This document shows positions 37,485 to 47,937 of a DNA stretch of 64,000 nt, in pieces. This DNA is from Phocoena phocoena. Its lineage: Eukaryota; Chordata; Mammalia; Artiodactyla; Phocoenidae. The stretch covers positions 31,395,319 to 31,459,318 of the forward strand of contig NC_089236.1 in NCBI RefSeq assembly GCF_963924675.1, read 5' to 3'. Each line of letters starts with the position of its first letter. Within the stretch, counting starts at the first letter, position 1. Position numbers and translations under genes: made by a program. The notes beneath the pieces are model-generated. The model saw only the letters and a program-made list of their open reading frames with translations, made no database searches and was not told the origin of the DNA.

Positions 37485-38639
37485 TCTATTCCATAATTCT
37501 GTAACACAGAAGAGATTCAGAACCAAGGAAAGAATTCTGAAGGCAAGTTAATTTTAAAAAATATTCAGTGACTTTGATTTATAACCAAGTAAGTTTCAGT
37601 TTGAAGAATAACATACTTCACATTTTAATAAAAAGTATAAAAAATCACCAGTACACAAAAAATCACTCTTAACCAAATTACTTTAATGACTTCTGGTAAA
37701 TGCGCTCTTGAATGTTGGACAACTTGAGAGTAGCAAAGTGCTTTATTCTTATAAGGATCATTTATTCTGTATTTGACAAAAACGATGAACATTTCATTCT
37801 GCTTTACTTTTAAATGGGTATTATTGTCTTTGTTGTTTGACAATGTCAAGAAAAATGTCACACCAATCAGAAAAGCCCATTCATACTTAATAGGTCGACT
37901 GCAGATACAGAATGTACCTTTGACTGATTTATGACTTGAAAATTCTACGTAAACAATGTTGATATTTCCATTTTTACCAAGTATCAGCACAAGACACTTT
38001 ACAACTGTTGTTTAAGCAAAACACAACTGTTCGTTGCTATAAAAAAATTAGCAAATAACAGAATGTTGGTATTTTTTTTAAAAAAACTGCCTGTTTACTG
38101 AAAATTGGTAGTTATAACAGTAGTGTGTTTTAACCTTTAACTCGGTAAACTTTATGTTCACTAATGATCAAAACATACTGTTTGAATTTGAAGTTCGTGG
38201 AACTGTGGGTTAAGGATTAGAACATTTTTAGGGCAATGTTTGCAATTATATTTTTATAAGTGAAACTGATAATTAGCATATGAACTTTATAAGTATAGAC
38301 CTTAAATGCTCTTTCTTTGTCAGAGCCTTGCTAGAATATTCTCTTAAATTTCTTATCCTAAATACCTTGATGTTGCCTATTCTCATTTAAATGTTAATGT
38401 GGTCAGCAAGTGTAATTGCATAGCACCTTTCTTATCAAACTCACTTTTAATTAAGTACTTCAAAAGAGAGACCAAACTTTCTAAACATTTTAGGGCTATA
38501 ATATTTCTTTACAATGATGTGATCAGATTTCAAATACCCACAGACAATTTTATGAGAAGAAATTGCTCTAACTCTCTTCTTTGAATTGGTGTATGAAGAA
38601 CTACATCTCTTTCTCTGTGTTGGGACTGCGCTTTAAGAG

Positions 38640-38640
<1 letters not shown>
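37485..38640. other. Unassigned region
   Basis: A 121-codon minus-strand frame (37625-37990) is the longest here but has no recognisable motif, domain or codon pattern. I treat it as chance. Confidence 0.45.

Positions 38641-38641
<1 letters not shown>

Positions 38642-38691
<50 letters not shown>
38642..38691. repeat. (GT)n microsatellite, about 25 units
   Basis: Pure GT tract. It creates the artefactual run of Val-Cys codons in the frame at 38581-38838. Confidence 0.97.
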
Positions 38692-38694
<3 letters not shown>

Positions 38695-39589
38695 GCTGAT
38701 CGGTACAGGAATTCAGGAGAAAATGCATTACCCTTGAGTTCCAGGGAACTTAGAAAGATTTATGAGATGTATTTGTGTGCTCAAGCATATCAAGACCTGC
38801 ATAAAACCAGTGCATTCCCTAAACTCAAAATCATTTAGTAATCTCTCTTACAGTCCATCTCCTTATCAAGGAGAAATGCCTGCAACCATTACTGAAGTCT
38901 CAACGCCTATCATTTAAAACAAATCTCCAGGCAATCCCTTGCTTTTAATATCAGAGGCTTATTACTTGTACTTTACATATAGACACAAATATGGAAATTT
39001 GTATTTTAAAAGTCTCATGCTTATATGCGTGTATACAACAGAAACAAAGGCTATTAAATATGTTTGACTTTTTAATTTAAATGTCTGTTTTTTGTCTTTT
39101 AAAAAAGTTAGTAAACTTGACCAACAGGACTGTCAAATCAAAGGTCAAACTAATACCTGGAAAGGTGCAACAATGGATTTAGTGGAGGCAAACTGGTTAA
39201 AGTAAATTCGAGTTTAATTCAAAGCAGCAGGAGCAACAGATGCTGTTGCCTTTATTTTCCCTTGTTGCCAGATGGAAAGGGAGAAATAAATACTAGGATG
39301 GAGGAGAAAGCTGCTGAATTGTGTTTCTACTCTTTGATAGCTTGCTGCCACATTTCAGTACACAAAGTGGCCTGAGCAAAGTGATTTATTTGGTGTGGAC
39401 ATTCCAGCCCTGGTGACCAGCTCTCTCTTTAAAACAGGGCATCAGTAGGATGGAAATCATACATAAACATTATTTTTTTCCTCATGAGAAATGAAGTAAT
39501 TATGTTGTATTCTTTTATTCTGAGAAATCTTATGGCAACTATGAAGTTATGTGTTCCCACACAGAACTGTATTGTCTTTAAAGGCAAAA
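38692..39589. other. Non-repetitive region with a motif-rich island
   Basis: No gene. The part at 39,105-39,420 is less AT-rich and more complex than its surroundings and contains sequence matching common developmental transcription-factor sites, discussed as a finding. Confidence 0.4.
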
Positions 39590-39972
39590 CTAGGTCTTGT
39601 ATCACTCTACCTTCAGCAACTTGCATTACCTGGCATAGAGTATACACTCAGTAAATGGCCAAGATTCAACACAGAATCAGTTTTATTTTTCCAATATTAC
39701 TGAAGGATTATTGTGCACCTACTTTGTGCCCATCATTGTTATACTGCCTTGCGAGAAAAGTCTTCTTTTGCACTTCTTTTTGTGATAGCCCTTCTGAGGT
39801 CATGTAACCTAATGGAGTACATTAATTTTGAATTTATTAATTATTTGTTGAGAAGCTGGCATATGTTAGGAAATTTTAGCATTGGAAATACTGTAGTGAA
39901 GACAGCATTAAAAAATCCTAATCTCATAAAGATTATATTAAAAGCAATAAAAATAAATAAGTAAATAATACA
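39590..39972 (+). repeat. Possible MIR/L2 remains
   Basis: TACCTGGCATAGAGTATACACTCAGTAAATG near 39628 is the typical end of MIR/L2. TTATTGTGCACCTACTTTGTGCC near 39708 and ATACTGTAGTGAAGACAGCA near 39888 fit an L2 3' end, with unassigned sequence between. Both are strongly diverged. Confidence 0.5.
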
Positions 39973-42357
39973 CAGGCATACCTCAGAACTGTTGCAGGTT
40001 TGGTTCCAGACCACCACAATAAAGCAAGTATTGCAGTATAGCGAGTCAAGTGAATTTTTGTTTTCCAGTGCAAGTAAAATTTATGTTTACACTAAACTGT
40101 AGACTATCGAGGGTGCAATAGCATTATGTCTAAAAAAAACCAATGTATATACCTTAATTAAACTATACTTTATTGCTAAAAATTACTAAACATCATCTGA
40201 GCCTTCAGGTAGTTGTAATCTTTTTGCTGGTGGAGTCTTGCCTAGATGTTGATGGCTGCTGACTGCTCAGGGTTGGTGTTTGCTAAAGGCTGGGGCAGCT
40301 GCTGTGGCAATTCCCTAAAATAAGACAATGAAGTTTGCTGCATTGATTGACTCCTTTCATGAATCATATATCTGTAGCACCTAATGCTGTTTGATAGCAT
40401 TTTATGCACAGTAGGAATTCTTTCAAAACTGGAGTCAATTATTTTGAACTTATAAACTAAGTTTATGTAATATATGTAATATTCTACATCCATTGTTGTC
40501 ATTTCAACAATCTTCACAGCATCTTCACCCGGAGTAGATTCCATCTCAAGAAACCTCTTTCTTTGCTCATCCAAAAGAAGTGACTTTTCATCCATTAAAA
40601 TTTAATCATTAGATGGCAACAATTTAGTCACATCTTCAGACTCCACTTCTAACTCTAGTTCTCTTGATATTTCTACCCCATCTGCAGTTACTTCCTCCAC
40701 TGAAGTCTTGAACTTTTCAAAGTCATTCATAAGAGTTGGAATCAACTTCTTCCAAACTCCTGTTAATGTTGACATTTTGACCTCTACCCATGAATCAGAA
40801 ATGTTCTTAATAGCATCTAGAAGAGTGAATCCTTTCCAAAAGGTTTTCAATTTACTTTGCCCAGATCCATCAGAGGTATCACAATCTATGGGAGCTATAA
40901 CCTTACAAAATGTATTTCTTAAAAAATAAGACTTGAAATTCAAAATTACTCCTTGATCCATGGGCTGCAGAACTGATGTTGTGTTAGCAGGCATGAAAAC
41001 AAATTAATCTTATTGTTCATCTCCATCAGAGCTCTTGGGTGACCAGGTACATTGCCACTGAGCAGCAATCTTTTGAAAAGAATCTTTTTTCTGAGCAGTA
41101 GTTCTCAACAGTAGGCTTAAAATATTTAGTAAACCATGTTGTAAACAGATGTGCTGTCATCCAAGATTTGTTGTTCCATTTATAGAGCTCAGACAGAGTA
41201 GATTTAGCATAATTCTTAAGGGTCCTAGGATTTTCAGAATGGCAAATGAACACAGGCTTCGACTTAAAGTCACCAGCTGCATTAGCCCCTAACAAGAGAG
41301 TCAGCTTAAGCTTTGAAGCTTTAAAGCCAAGCATTGACTTCTCTCTACCTATGAAAATCCTGAATGGTATCTTCTTCCAATATAAGGCTGTTTTGTCTCC
41401 ATTAAAAATCTGTTGTTTAGTGTACCCACTTTCATTAATTATTTTAGCTAGATCTTCTCGATAACTTGCTGCAGCTTCTGCATTAGTATTTGCTGCTTTA
41501 TCTTGCACTTTTATGTTCTGGAGATAGCTTCTTTTTTTTCAACCTTATGAACCAACCTCTGCTAGCTTCAAAATTTTCTTCTGCAATTTCCTCACCTCTC
41601 TCAGTCTTCATAGATTTGAAGAGAGTTAGGGCCTTGCTCTGGATTAGCCTTTGGTTTAAGGGCATGTTGTAGTTGGTTTGATTTTTCTACCCTGACCATC
41701 TGTTGCACTTTCTTATCTTTTGTGTGTTAATAGAAGTAGCACTTTTAATTTCCTTCAAGAACCTCTTCTTTTCATTCACAACTTGGCCAACTGTTTGGTA
41801 CAAGAGGCCTAGCTGTCAGTCTATCTTGGCCTTCAACATACCTTTCTCACTAAGCTTAACCATTTATAGCTTTTGATTGAAGTGAAAGTTGTGTTATTCT
41901 TCCTTTCACTTAAACAATTAGAGGCTATTGTAGGATTATTAATTGGTCTAATTTCAATATTGTTGTGTCTCAGGGAATAAGGAGGCCTGAAGAGAGGGAG
42001 AAAGATGAGGGAATGGCTGGTCAGTGGAACAGTCAGAACATACACAACATATGCCAATTAATATAAGCATCTTATATTGGCGTGGTTTGTGACACCCCAA
42101 GCAGTTAACTTGCAACATAAAAGATCAATGATCACAAATTATCATAAGAAATATAACAATTATTAAAAAGCTTAAAATATTATGAGCATATAACCAAAAT
42201 GTGACCCAAAGACACAACATGAGCAATTGCTTTTGTAAAAGTAGCATCAATAGAATTGTTTAATGTAGGGTTGCCACAAACCTCCAATTTGTAAAAAGAA
42301 AACTGAAATATCTTCAAAGTGCAATAAGGCATAGTGCAGTAAAACGAGGTAAGTCTG
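39973..42357 (-). mobile_element. Tigger1 DNA transposon (Tc1/mariner-pogo), nearly full length, antisense
   Basis: The terminal inverted repeats are visible. The left end starts CAGGCATACCTCAGA (39973). The right end, read on minus, starts CAGACTTACCTCGTTTTACT (42357). About 2.39 kb lies between, close to the usual 2.4 kb of Tigger1. The right flank is TA, the expected target dinucleotide. On the left, TA is separated from CAGG by an extra CA. The subterminal GCAATAAGGCATAGTGCAGT block at 42320-42340 fits Tigger1. The element is immobile and its transposase is broken. Confidence 0.92.
40192..41863 (-). pseudogene. Tigger1 transposase, disrupted (pogo-like, CENP-B-type HTH plus DDE/D domain)
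   Basis: The transposase would cut and paste the element at TA sites. On minus, the likely start is ATG at 41863 (MVKLSEKG). A helix-turn-helix N-terminus follows, with an early stop at about residue 16. Then come frames at 41026-41508 (DDE start), 40602-40994 ([16 protein letters not shown] at its start) and 40242-40595 (C-terminal tail). The first catalytic Asp survives in NGDKT (codon 41395-41397, usual form NVDET). The second, in the motif normally read IDNAPGHP, reads SGNVPGHP in another frame, with Asp replaced by Gly at 41054-41056. Frameshifts near 41,060 and 40,598 and several stops make it a pseudogene. Confidence 0.9.
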
Positions 42358-43639
42358 TAGTGTCTACTTGTCTAAGCTTGGGATCCTTAGAAAAGAGAGC
42401 CTTCATCAAAGCATGAACACAAATTCTTCATTGAGAAGTATTAAACCAGGGCAGTAAAAGCAAATGCCAAGTTTAGCGTGCCAGAGAGGATGGGAGCAAA
42501 TCCAAGGTGATGTGTTATGGAGGTGGCCCGTGCTTCATAGCCATGGCCATTTGTCTATGAGGGATAACACTAGAAAAGGTTTAGAGAAAAGTAGTCATTG
42601 GAAAATAAGAAGGGAGAGAAAATTATCTCTCCATCTTCAGGCTCCTTCCTGTTGTTTTCTATTTCTCATTAGTCAAAATTTCCCACTACTCTCCTGCTCC
42701 TGTAGTGTTGGTGGTGGTGTGGTGGTGGTTAAGTCCCATTTACAATACTTCTGGGTTACCTGGACTTTTGGGTTACCTGGCCAAGTCTCATGATATGAAG
42801 CTTCTTTGGAATTTGGTAGTATTGATTGGACCTCTGTGCTTCACATTGGGTAGACTTAAGTGCCATTATAAACATTTTATAAATATAGCATTTGGCCAAG
42901 CTGTGGACATGTAACTCAAATCAGTCTGATTATTTTCCTAAGTATGTTATTCTCACCTGAGAGGGGGACTTATGAATTTACTGAGGGTCCATGATACAAT
43001 CCTTGTGTTGTTTGTGGTCCTCTCTTTCTTTGGAGGAAACAACATGCAGCAAAAAAGAGAGAGGCAACAATAAGATGATTGAGTGGAGAGAGTTTAAATG
43101 GTTTTGTGTCTTGGTGTCTTTCCTTTAAGGTGGTATATAACCTCTGGTTCTGACAGCTTTTCCATTTGATTCAATCAGCTACCCCAAATCTTTAATAGAT
43201 CACATTTTTTAAGCTGCTTTGAGTTGGGATTCTGTAATTTGCAACTGAAATAAATGCTGCCTAATGCAGCATGTATTATTTTCTTCATTTTTCATAAAAG
43301 AAAGTGGAAACATTAAGTCACTGATTTAGTTGTTATTTTGACTAAATTATACCAGCCACTCTGGTATGTGTGCCATTGATAGCAATCAATTGTTACATAT
43401 TTACTGAGAATTACAACATAGGAAAACTATATGAGGACACTAAATTATATTGAATTTAAATTAGTCTGACAGCTGATTCAAAAAGTAGTATCCTACTTTT
43501 CAGGGTTTCAGGCTAGTCGTTATAAATGCAAATATAAATTGTATACAACTCTAGACAGTTTTAGGAATTTTGTATTCCTAAATTTTTTTGTATTAGTCTT
43601 GATACAAAAGTCTTTGTCTTCATTTCTATCACATAGAAT
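42358..43639. other. Unassigned region; possible decayed LTR near its end
   Basis: GGTGGTGGTGTGGTGGTGG lies near 42711. A diverged pair of GGGTTACCTGG boxes lies at 42753-42763 and 42770-42780. The passage 42,820-43,275 has phrases reminiscent of the end of a MaLR/ERVL-type LTR (TTTGAGTTGGGATTCTGTAATTTGC near 43220), but I would not name it. No gene seen. Confidence 0.4.
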
Positions 43640-43872
43640 GGGAGCTAATGTTTACTCTAGCCTACTATAGACAAGACATTGTACTCACATACATTATCTC
43701 ACTAATCACACTCAATCATCCCAACAACTCTGGTATCCCTCGTCTCCAAATGTAGAAACTGGTCCTCACAATGGATAAGTAATTTTCTATCCAGCTGCAA
43801 GTATTTGGAGAAAATGGGGTTAGATTATCAGTATGTCTGACCCTGGAACCTTTAACTAATGCACCACGAAAC
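43640..43872 (+). repeat. MIR SINE, sense
   Basis: GGGAGCTAATGTTTACT near 43640, CTATAGACAAGACATTGTACTCACATACA near 43665, TCATCCCAACAACTCTGGTA near 43716, then the AAATGTAGAAACTGG and GACCCTGGAACC parts. This is the complete MIR order. Confidence 0.78.
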
Positions 43873-44411
43873 TAAAAAATAATTTTATACTTATTCTATT
43901 GTGGGCTTTGGATAAATAGTAATTTTAGACAATTCAATGTACTTTTGGCAGTAAATCAAATAAATAGTTATAAATAAAGTATAAACATATCATATACCAA
44001 ATATTTCTCTTACAGACACTAACCGAAATGCAAACTTGGAATAAACTGCTTAATTGGGAGCATGCCCTAGTTTTGCACAAAAGCAGTCTACAAGCTAACT
44101 ATTTCTAATTTTCTTTTAAAATACTTTCCTCAAATGTATGTAAGCCATATGCAATATATTATTGCTAAAAGGGAAAAAAGAAACTGGGATTTTAAGCATA
44201 TATCAATGCAAAGCTAATGAATTAACATACACCAGAAGGTTTCTTTTCTTTTCACAGCATCTAATTACTCTAAATATATTAACACATATATTAGCATAAT
44301 TGTTGCACATACTGCTCTTAAATACCCATAGAAAAGATGTATATACTATTCTATATCATTCAACCTATTGAATATTTTAATTCATTGAACATGAACTTAA
44401 AAGAAAATGTA

Positions 44412-44443
<32 letters not shown>

Positions 44444-45204
44444 CACACACATACACATATATTCAGGTGTTAAAAAGCATCACCTCAGATAAGTTGAATA
44501 TGTAGATTAGTCTTGATAAACACTGAGAGGGCTTCTTATCCTTGATTTACTTGTTCAGGTATTTTTAACTCATTCATCTTAAAAAATCCCATAGAACGTT
44601 TTATTCAAAAGTTCTTCAAATACAAGACAGAATAAAACCTGAAGGGTGAAAAATTGTATCTAACAATTATACAGCTGAAAAACCAAGTTTACCTTCAGAT
44701 ATACAGACAAATGTGAAGAAAAAAGAAAAAGAAAACAACCATACATGCTAATGAGACACCAACATCTACATCTAAATACAACCTATTCTCTCATACTAAT
44801 TCAATCAACAAATTGGTACAGAAAATAATGTCACATGCTTAGGAACACTTAATATTTATAAACAAATTCAGTTACATATCATCAGTTTTAATAGTTTAAT
44901 ATTTTATCAGAGCAAATATGAGAGATTTGTAGAAGTTACAACACAAATAAATTGGAAAGCATTAAGGAACATTACAAGAACAAACTGTGTCAAATTATCT
45001 TTATGCCCCAAAATATAAGAGAATGCTAATGAAGCATATTTAAGATAGACCTAAATACACAAATATATGCATATTTATGTTTATATGTTTACCTTTGGGG
45101 ACATGAGATCTTTAAAAATGTTTGAGTTTGTATTTTAGTAACAGTGTTTGCATTCATTATTAATTCATTATTAAATTCACCATTAGTGTTATTTGTCAAA
45201 TATT
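43873..45204. other. Unassigned AT-rich region with one microsatellite
   Basis: A (GT)n(AT)n(AC)n compound tract lies at 44411-44460. No gene was seen. Confidence 0.5.
44411..44460. repeat. Compound (GT)n(AT)n(AC)n microsatellite
   Basis: GT units pass through TATATA into ACAC, so the tract is nearly its own reverse complement and could fold as a hairpin. Confidence 0.93.
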
Positions 45205-45600
45205 TCCAGCTCTGAATTTTCTAGACACAAGGTAAGATTGCACTTCCTATACCCCTTGAGGTTGTGTTGTGGGGGAGCAGTAAGGGGGGAAGGGGTTGCC
45301 TGTGATTCTCAAAGCAAATGAATGGTGAAGAGGATAGAGTATATAATGGCTGGTGGAAAATGCTTCAGAGTTTTCTTTCCTTCTGCCTAGGAGACTAGCA
45401 GTTTTCAAGATGGAGACTCATTTTGGGGGATACGGCCTGCTAAGTCAAGCCTAGGTCACAGATTGAAGAGATGTGGAGCAGAACACTGATTGAACTGCAA
45501 TGGGCATGTCATTGAGCAAGAAATATTTTCATTATAATATGTCATTAAGATTTTAGAAGTTCCTGTTAATGCAGTATACATTAATCTATCCTGATTGACA
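45205..45600 (+). mobile_element. Solo LTR, probably ERVL-MaLR (MLT1-like)
   Basis: The order of blocks is that of a MaLR-type LTR: AAGATTGCACTTCC near 45234, CCTTGAGGTTGTGTTGTG near 45257, a CAAGATGGAGAC block near 45406, GCAATGGGCATGTCATTGAGC near 45498 with AAGAAATATTTTCATT, and CTATCCTGATTGACA at the end. No internal retroviral sequence flanks it. The subfamily is uncertain. Confidence 0.55.
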
Positions 45601-45656
45601 GAGAAACACAATTTTTGTTCTTTTCAAATAGAATAATTGTTTGGCAACATTCTGGT

Positions 45657-46590
45657 GGTAAAAAAAAAGCCAGTAAGATGTGCACAAGTCCCTGCACCAA
45701 CCTCACCCACCAGGGAGCAGACATCAGAAGCAGAGGACCTATAATCCTGCAGCCTGTGGAAAGGAGACCACAAAGCCAGAAAGTTAGACAAAATGAGATG
45801 ACAGAGAAATATGCTGCAAACAAAAGAATAAGATAAAAGCCCATAAGAACAACTAAATGAAGAGGAGATAGGAAATCTCTCTGAAAAATAATTCAGAGTA
45901 ATAATACTAAAGATGATCCAAAATCAGAAAAAAGAATGGAGGCATGGATCTAGAAGATACAAGAAATGTTTAACAAGGAGCTAGAAGATTTAAAGAACAA
46001 ACTAATAAACAGAGATGAACAATACAATCATTAAAATGAAACATTCACTAGAAGGAATCAATAGCAGAATAATTGAGGCAGAAGAACAAATAAGTTAGCT
46101 GGAAGACAGAACAGTGGAAATCACTGCCACAGAACAGAATAAAGAAAAAAGAATAAAAATAAATGAAGACAGTCTCAGAGACTTCTGGGACAACATTAAA
46201 TGAACCAACATTCATCTTATAGGGGTCCCAGAAGGAGAAGAGAAAGAGCTTGAGAAAATATTTGAAGATATTATAGCCAAAAACTTCCCTAATATGAGAA
46301 AGGAAATAGTCACCTAGGTCCAGGAAGTGCAGAGTCCCATACAGTATGAACCCAAAGAGGAACATGCTGAGACACATATTAATCAAACTGAGAACAATTA
46401 TAGACAAAGAAAAAATACTAAAAACAACAAGGGAAAAGCAACAAATGACATACAAGGAAATCCCCACAACGTTATCAGCTGATTTTTTCAGCAGAAATTG
46501 CAGGCCAGAAGGGAGTAGCATGATATATTTCAAGTGATGAAAGGGAAAAACCTACAGTCAAGAATACTCTAACCAGCAAGGCTGTCATTC
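45657..46590 (+). mobile_element. L1 5' UTR end and ORF1, 3'-truncated, sense
   Basis: It starts in the L1 5' UTR (CCTATAATCCTGCAGCCTGT near 45738) and runs through ORF1 to the C-terminal domain, then stops at about 46,590. No ORF2 follows, so the 3' part was deleted or the copy was rearranged. Confidence 0.85.
45830..46590 (+). pseudogene. L1 ORF1 remains
   Basis: Sense frames show the ORF1 order. The coiled coil is at about 45,960-46,130 (EGINSRIIEAEEQ-like). The RRM follows at 46,140-46,420 (EDSLRDFWDNIK and GVPEGEEKELEKIFEDI). The C-terminal part is at 46,346-46,537 (ADFFSRNCRPEGSSMIYFK). In-frame stops and frameshifts break it, for instance the TAA in CAAATAAGTTAGC near 46,090 and the TAG in CACCTAGGTCC near 46,315. 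The chaperone cannot be produced. Confidence 0.85.
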
Positions 46591-47694
46591 ATTTCCTAAT
46601 AGCATTTTAAATACCACTAAGATTGTCTCTCAAGTTCTAGCTCAGAATTATACAAGTAAACTCTAGAAATAAATGACCATGTTAAGCTCTCTGAAGAAAC
46701 TAAGCCAAGAGTATACCTTGCACTGAGACACAAATGGCCATACCTCAATGGCCTTGGGCCACAACAGAATATATCTCTAACATTAAAGGACCTCACAGAT
46801 AGGACAAAAAACATGGCAACCTTTAAGTAATCAATGAATATTTAGCTTTTATAAAATCAGAACTTAAACATAAATTTCTTAATAAAAATATTCATCAGGT
46901 TAACTGTTTATAGCTCATGGAAAACATAACACAGGGAAATGTAAAGGAAAGGGGGCTTCAACAGCAAAAGAAACACCTGAAGTGTCTGGAAGTTGAGATG
47001 TCAGAAAAGGCTTCCCCAAATGGAAGTTGTACAGGGTGAAAAGGGATGGATTTGAAGACAGCCAACTTGGATTTTGATCTCCACCTCTGAATTGGGAAAC
47101 TGATATAGTTATGAAATCCCTGGACATGGTCTGAACCCCATTCTCTGAACCTCACTTTCTCTATGACATATTTCTCTCTTTTGTGCCCTTAACTTTTCTC
47201 CTCTATTGTCTTCTTTAGGGTTTAATCAGGCTTTCTCTCCTCTCTTCTAAATAAAAAAATCATTCTTCCTAAATTTTCTTTTTATCTATAGCCCTATCTA
47301 CCCCTCTTCTTTACAAAGTTGTTGTGCTGGCCCCTTCCAAGCCCTGATCATTTACTTTTTTGATCTCAATTGTTCAAACCTGAGCTATCTCTTTTCTTCA
47401 CTGAACACTTGATAAAAACTGCCCTCACCTTCATGATGCTAAATCAAAGAGACAATTTCAGTAATTTTCTGGCTGATGTTTCAACAATATTTGACAATGT
47501 TATCACTTGCTCTCTTTCAAAGAAAAGGACTCTTTGCATTCATTTTTCTATATGGTAGTTCAAGGGTTTCTTTCTAAGGGGGCTTCAGGAGAGAAATGTG
47601 ATCATTAAAAAACTGCTAGGAGATATGCATTGTAGCTGAATTTGCAAAACAATTATTTCCCACGTATTGAGAAGTAAATTTTTGATTCTATATC
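46591..47694. other. Unassigned region
   Basis: Possibly a decayed MIR around 47,045-47,165 (GGATTTTGATCTCCACCTCTGAA, CTCTGAACCTCACTTTCTC), low confidence. The GC-richer parts carry no open frame of note. Confidence 0.4.
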
Positions 47695-47937
47695 AAAAAC
47701 AAGATGGGGGGATTCCCTGGTGGCGCAGTGGTTGAGAGCCCACCTGCCAATGCAGGGGACACGGGTTCATGCCCCAGTCCAGGAGGATCCCACATGCCGC
47801 GGAGTGGCTGGGCCCATGAGCCATGGCCGCTGAGCCTGCGCGTCCAGAGCCTGTGCTCTGCAACAGGAGAGGCCACAACAATGAGAGGCCCACGTATCCC
47901 CCAAAAACAAAAACAAACAAAAAAAAAACAAGATGGG
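47695..47937 (+). mobile_element. CHR SINE, sense, with 14 bp TSD
   Basis: The TSD AAAAACAAGATGGG lies at 47695-47708 and 47924-47937. The body begins near 47709 with GGATTCCCTGGTGGCGCAGTGG. The B box GGTTCATGCCCC lies near 47763, and the GAGCCATGGCCGCTGAGCCT core near 47819. The tail is a mixed CAAAAA tract. Confidence 0.95.

Noticed and set aside
37625..37990. 121-codon minus-strand frame
   Set aside because: No family motif or domain layout, and the nearby DNA is AT-rich. Chance frames of this length are expected in a 64 kb window.
38581..38838. 85-codon frame with a long Val-Cys run
   Set aside because: The run is the translated (GT)n microsatellite. The same applies to the frames at 55,019-55,314.
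42820..43275. Possible MaLR/ERVL LTR
   Set aside because: A few phrases fit an LTR end, but the ends, TSD and polyadenylation signal could not be placed, so it was left as unassigned.
46048..46533. 161-codon minus-strand open frame, the longest in the window
   Set aside because: It is the antisense shadow of L1 ORF1, which lies on the plus strand at 45,830-46,590. Its low-complexity hydrophobic text comes from that.
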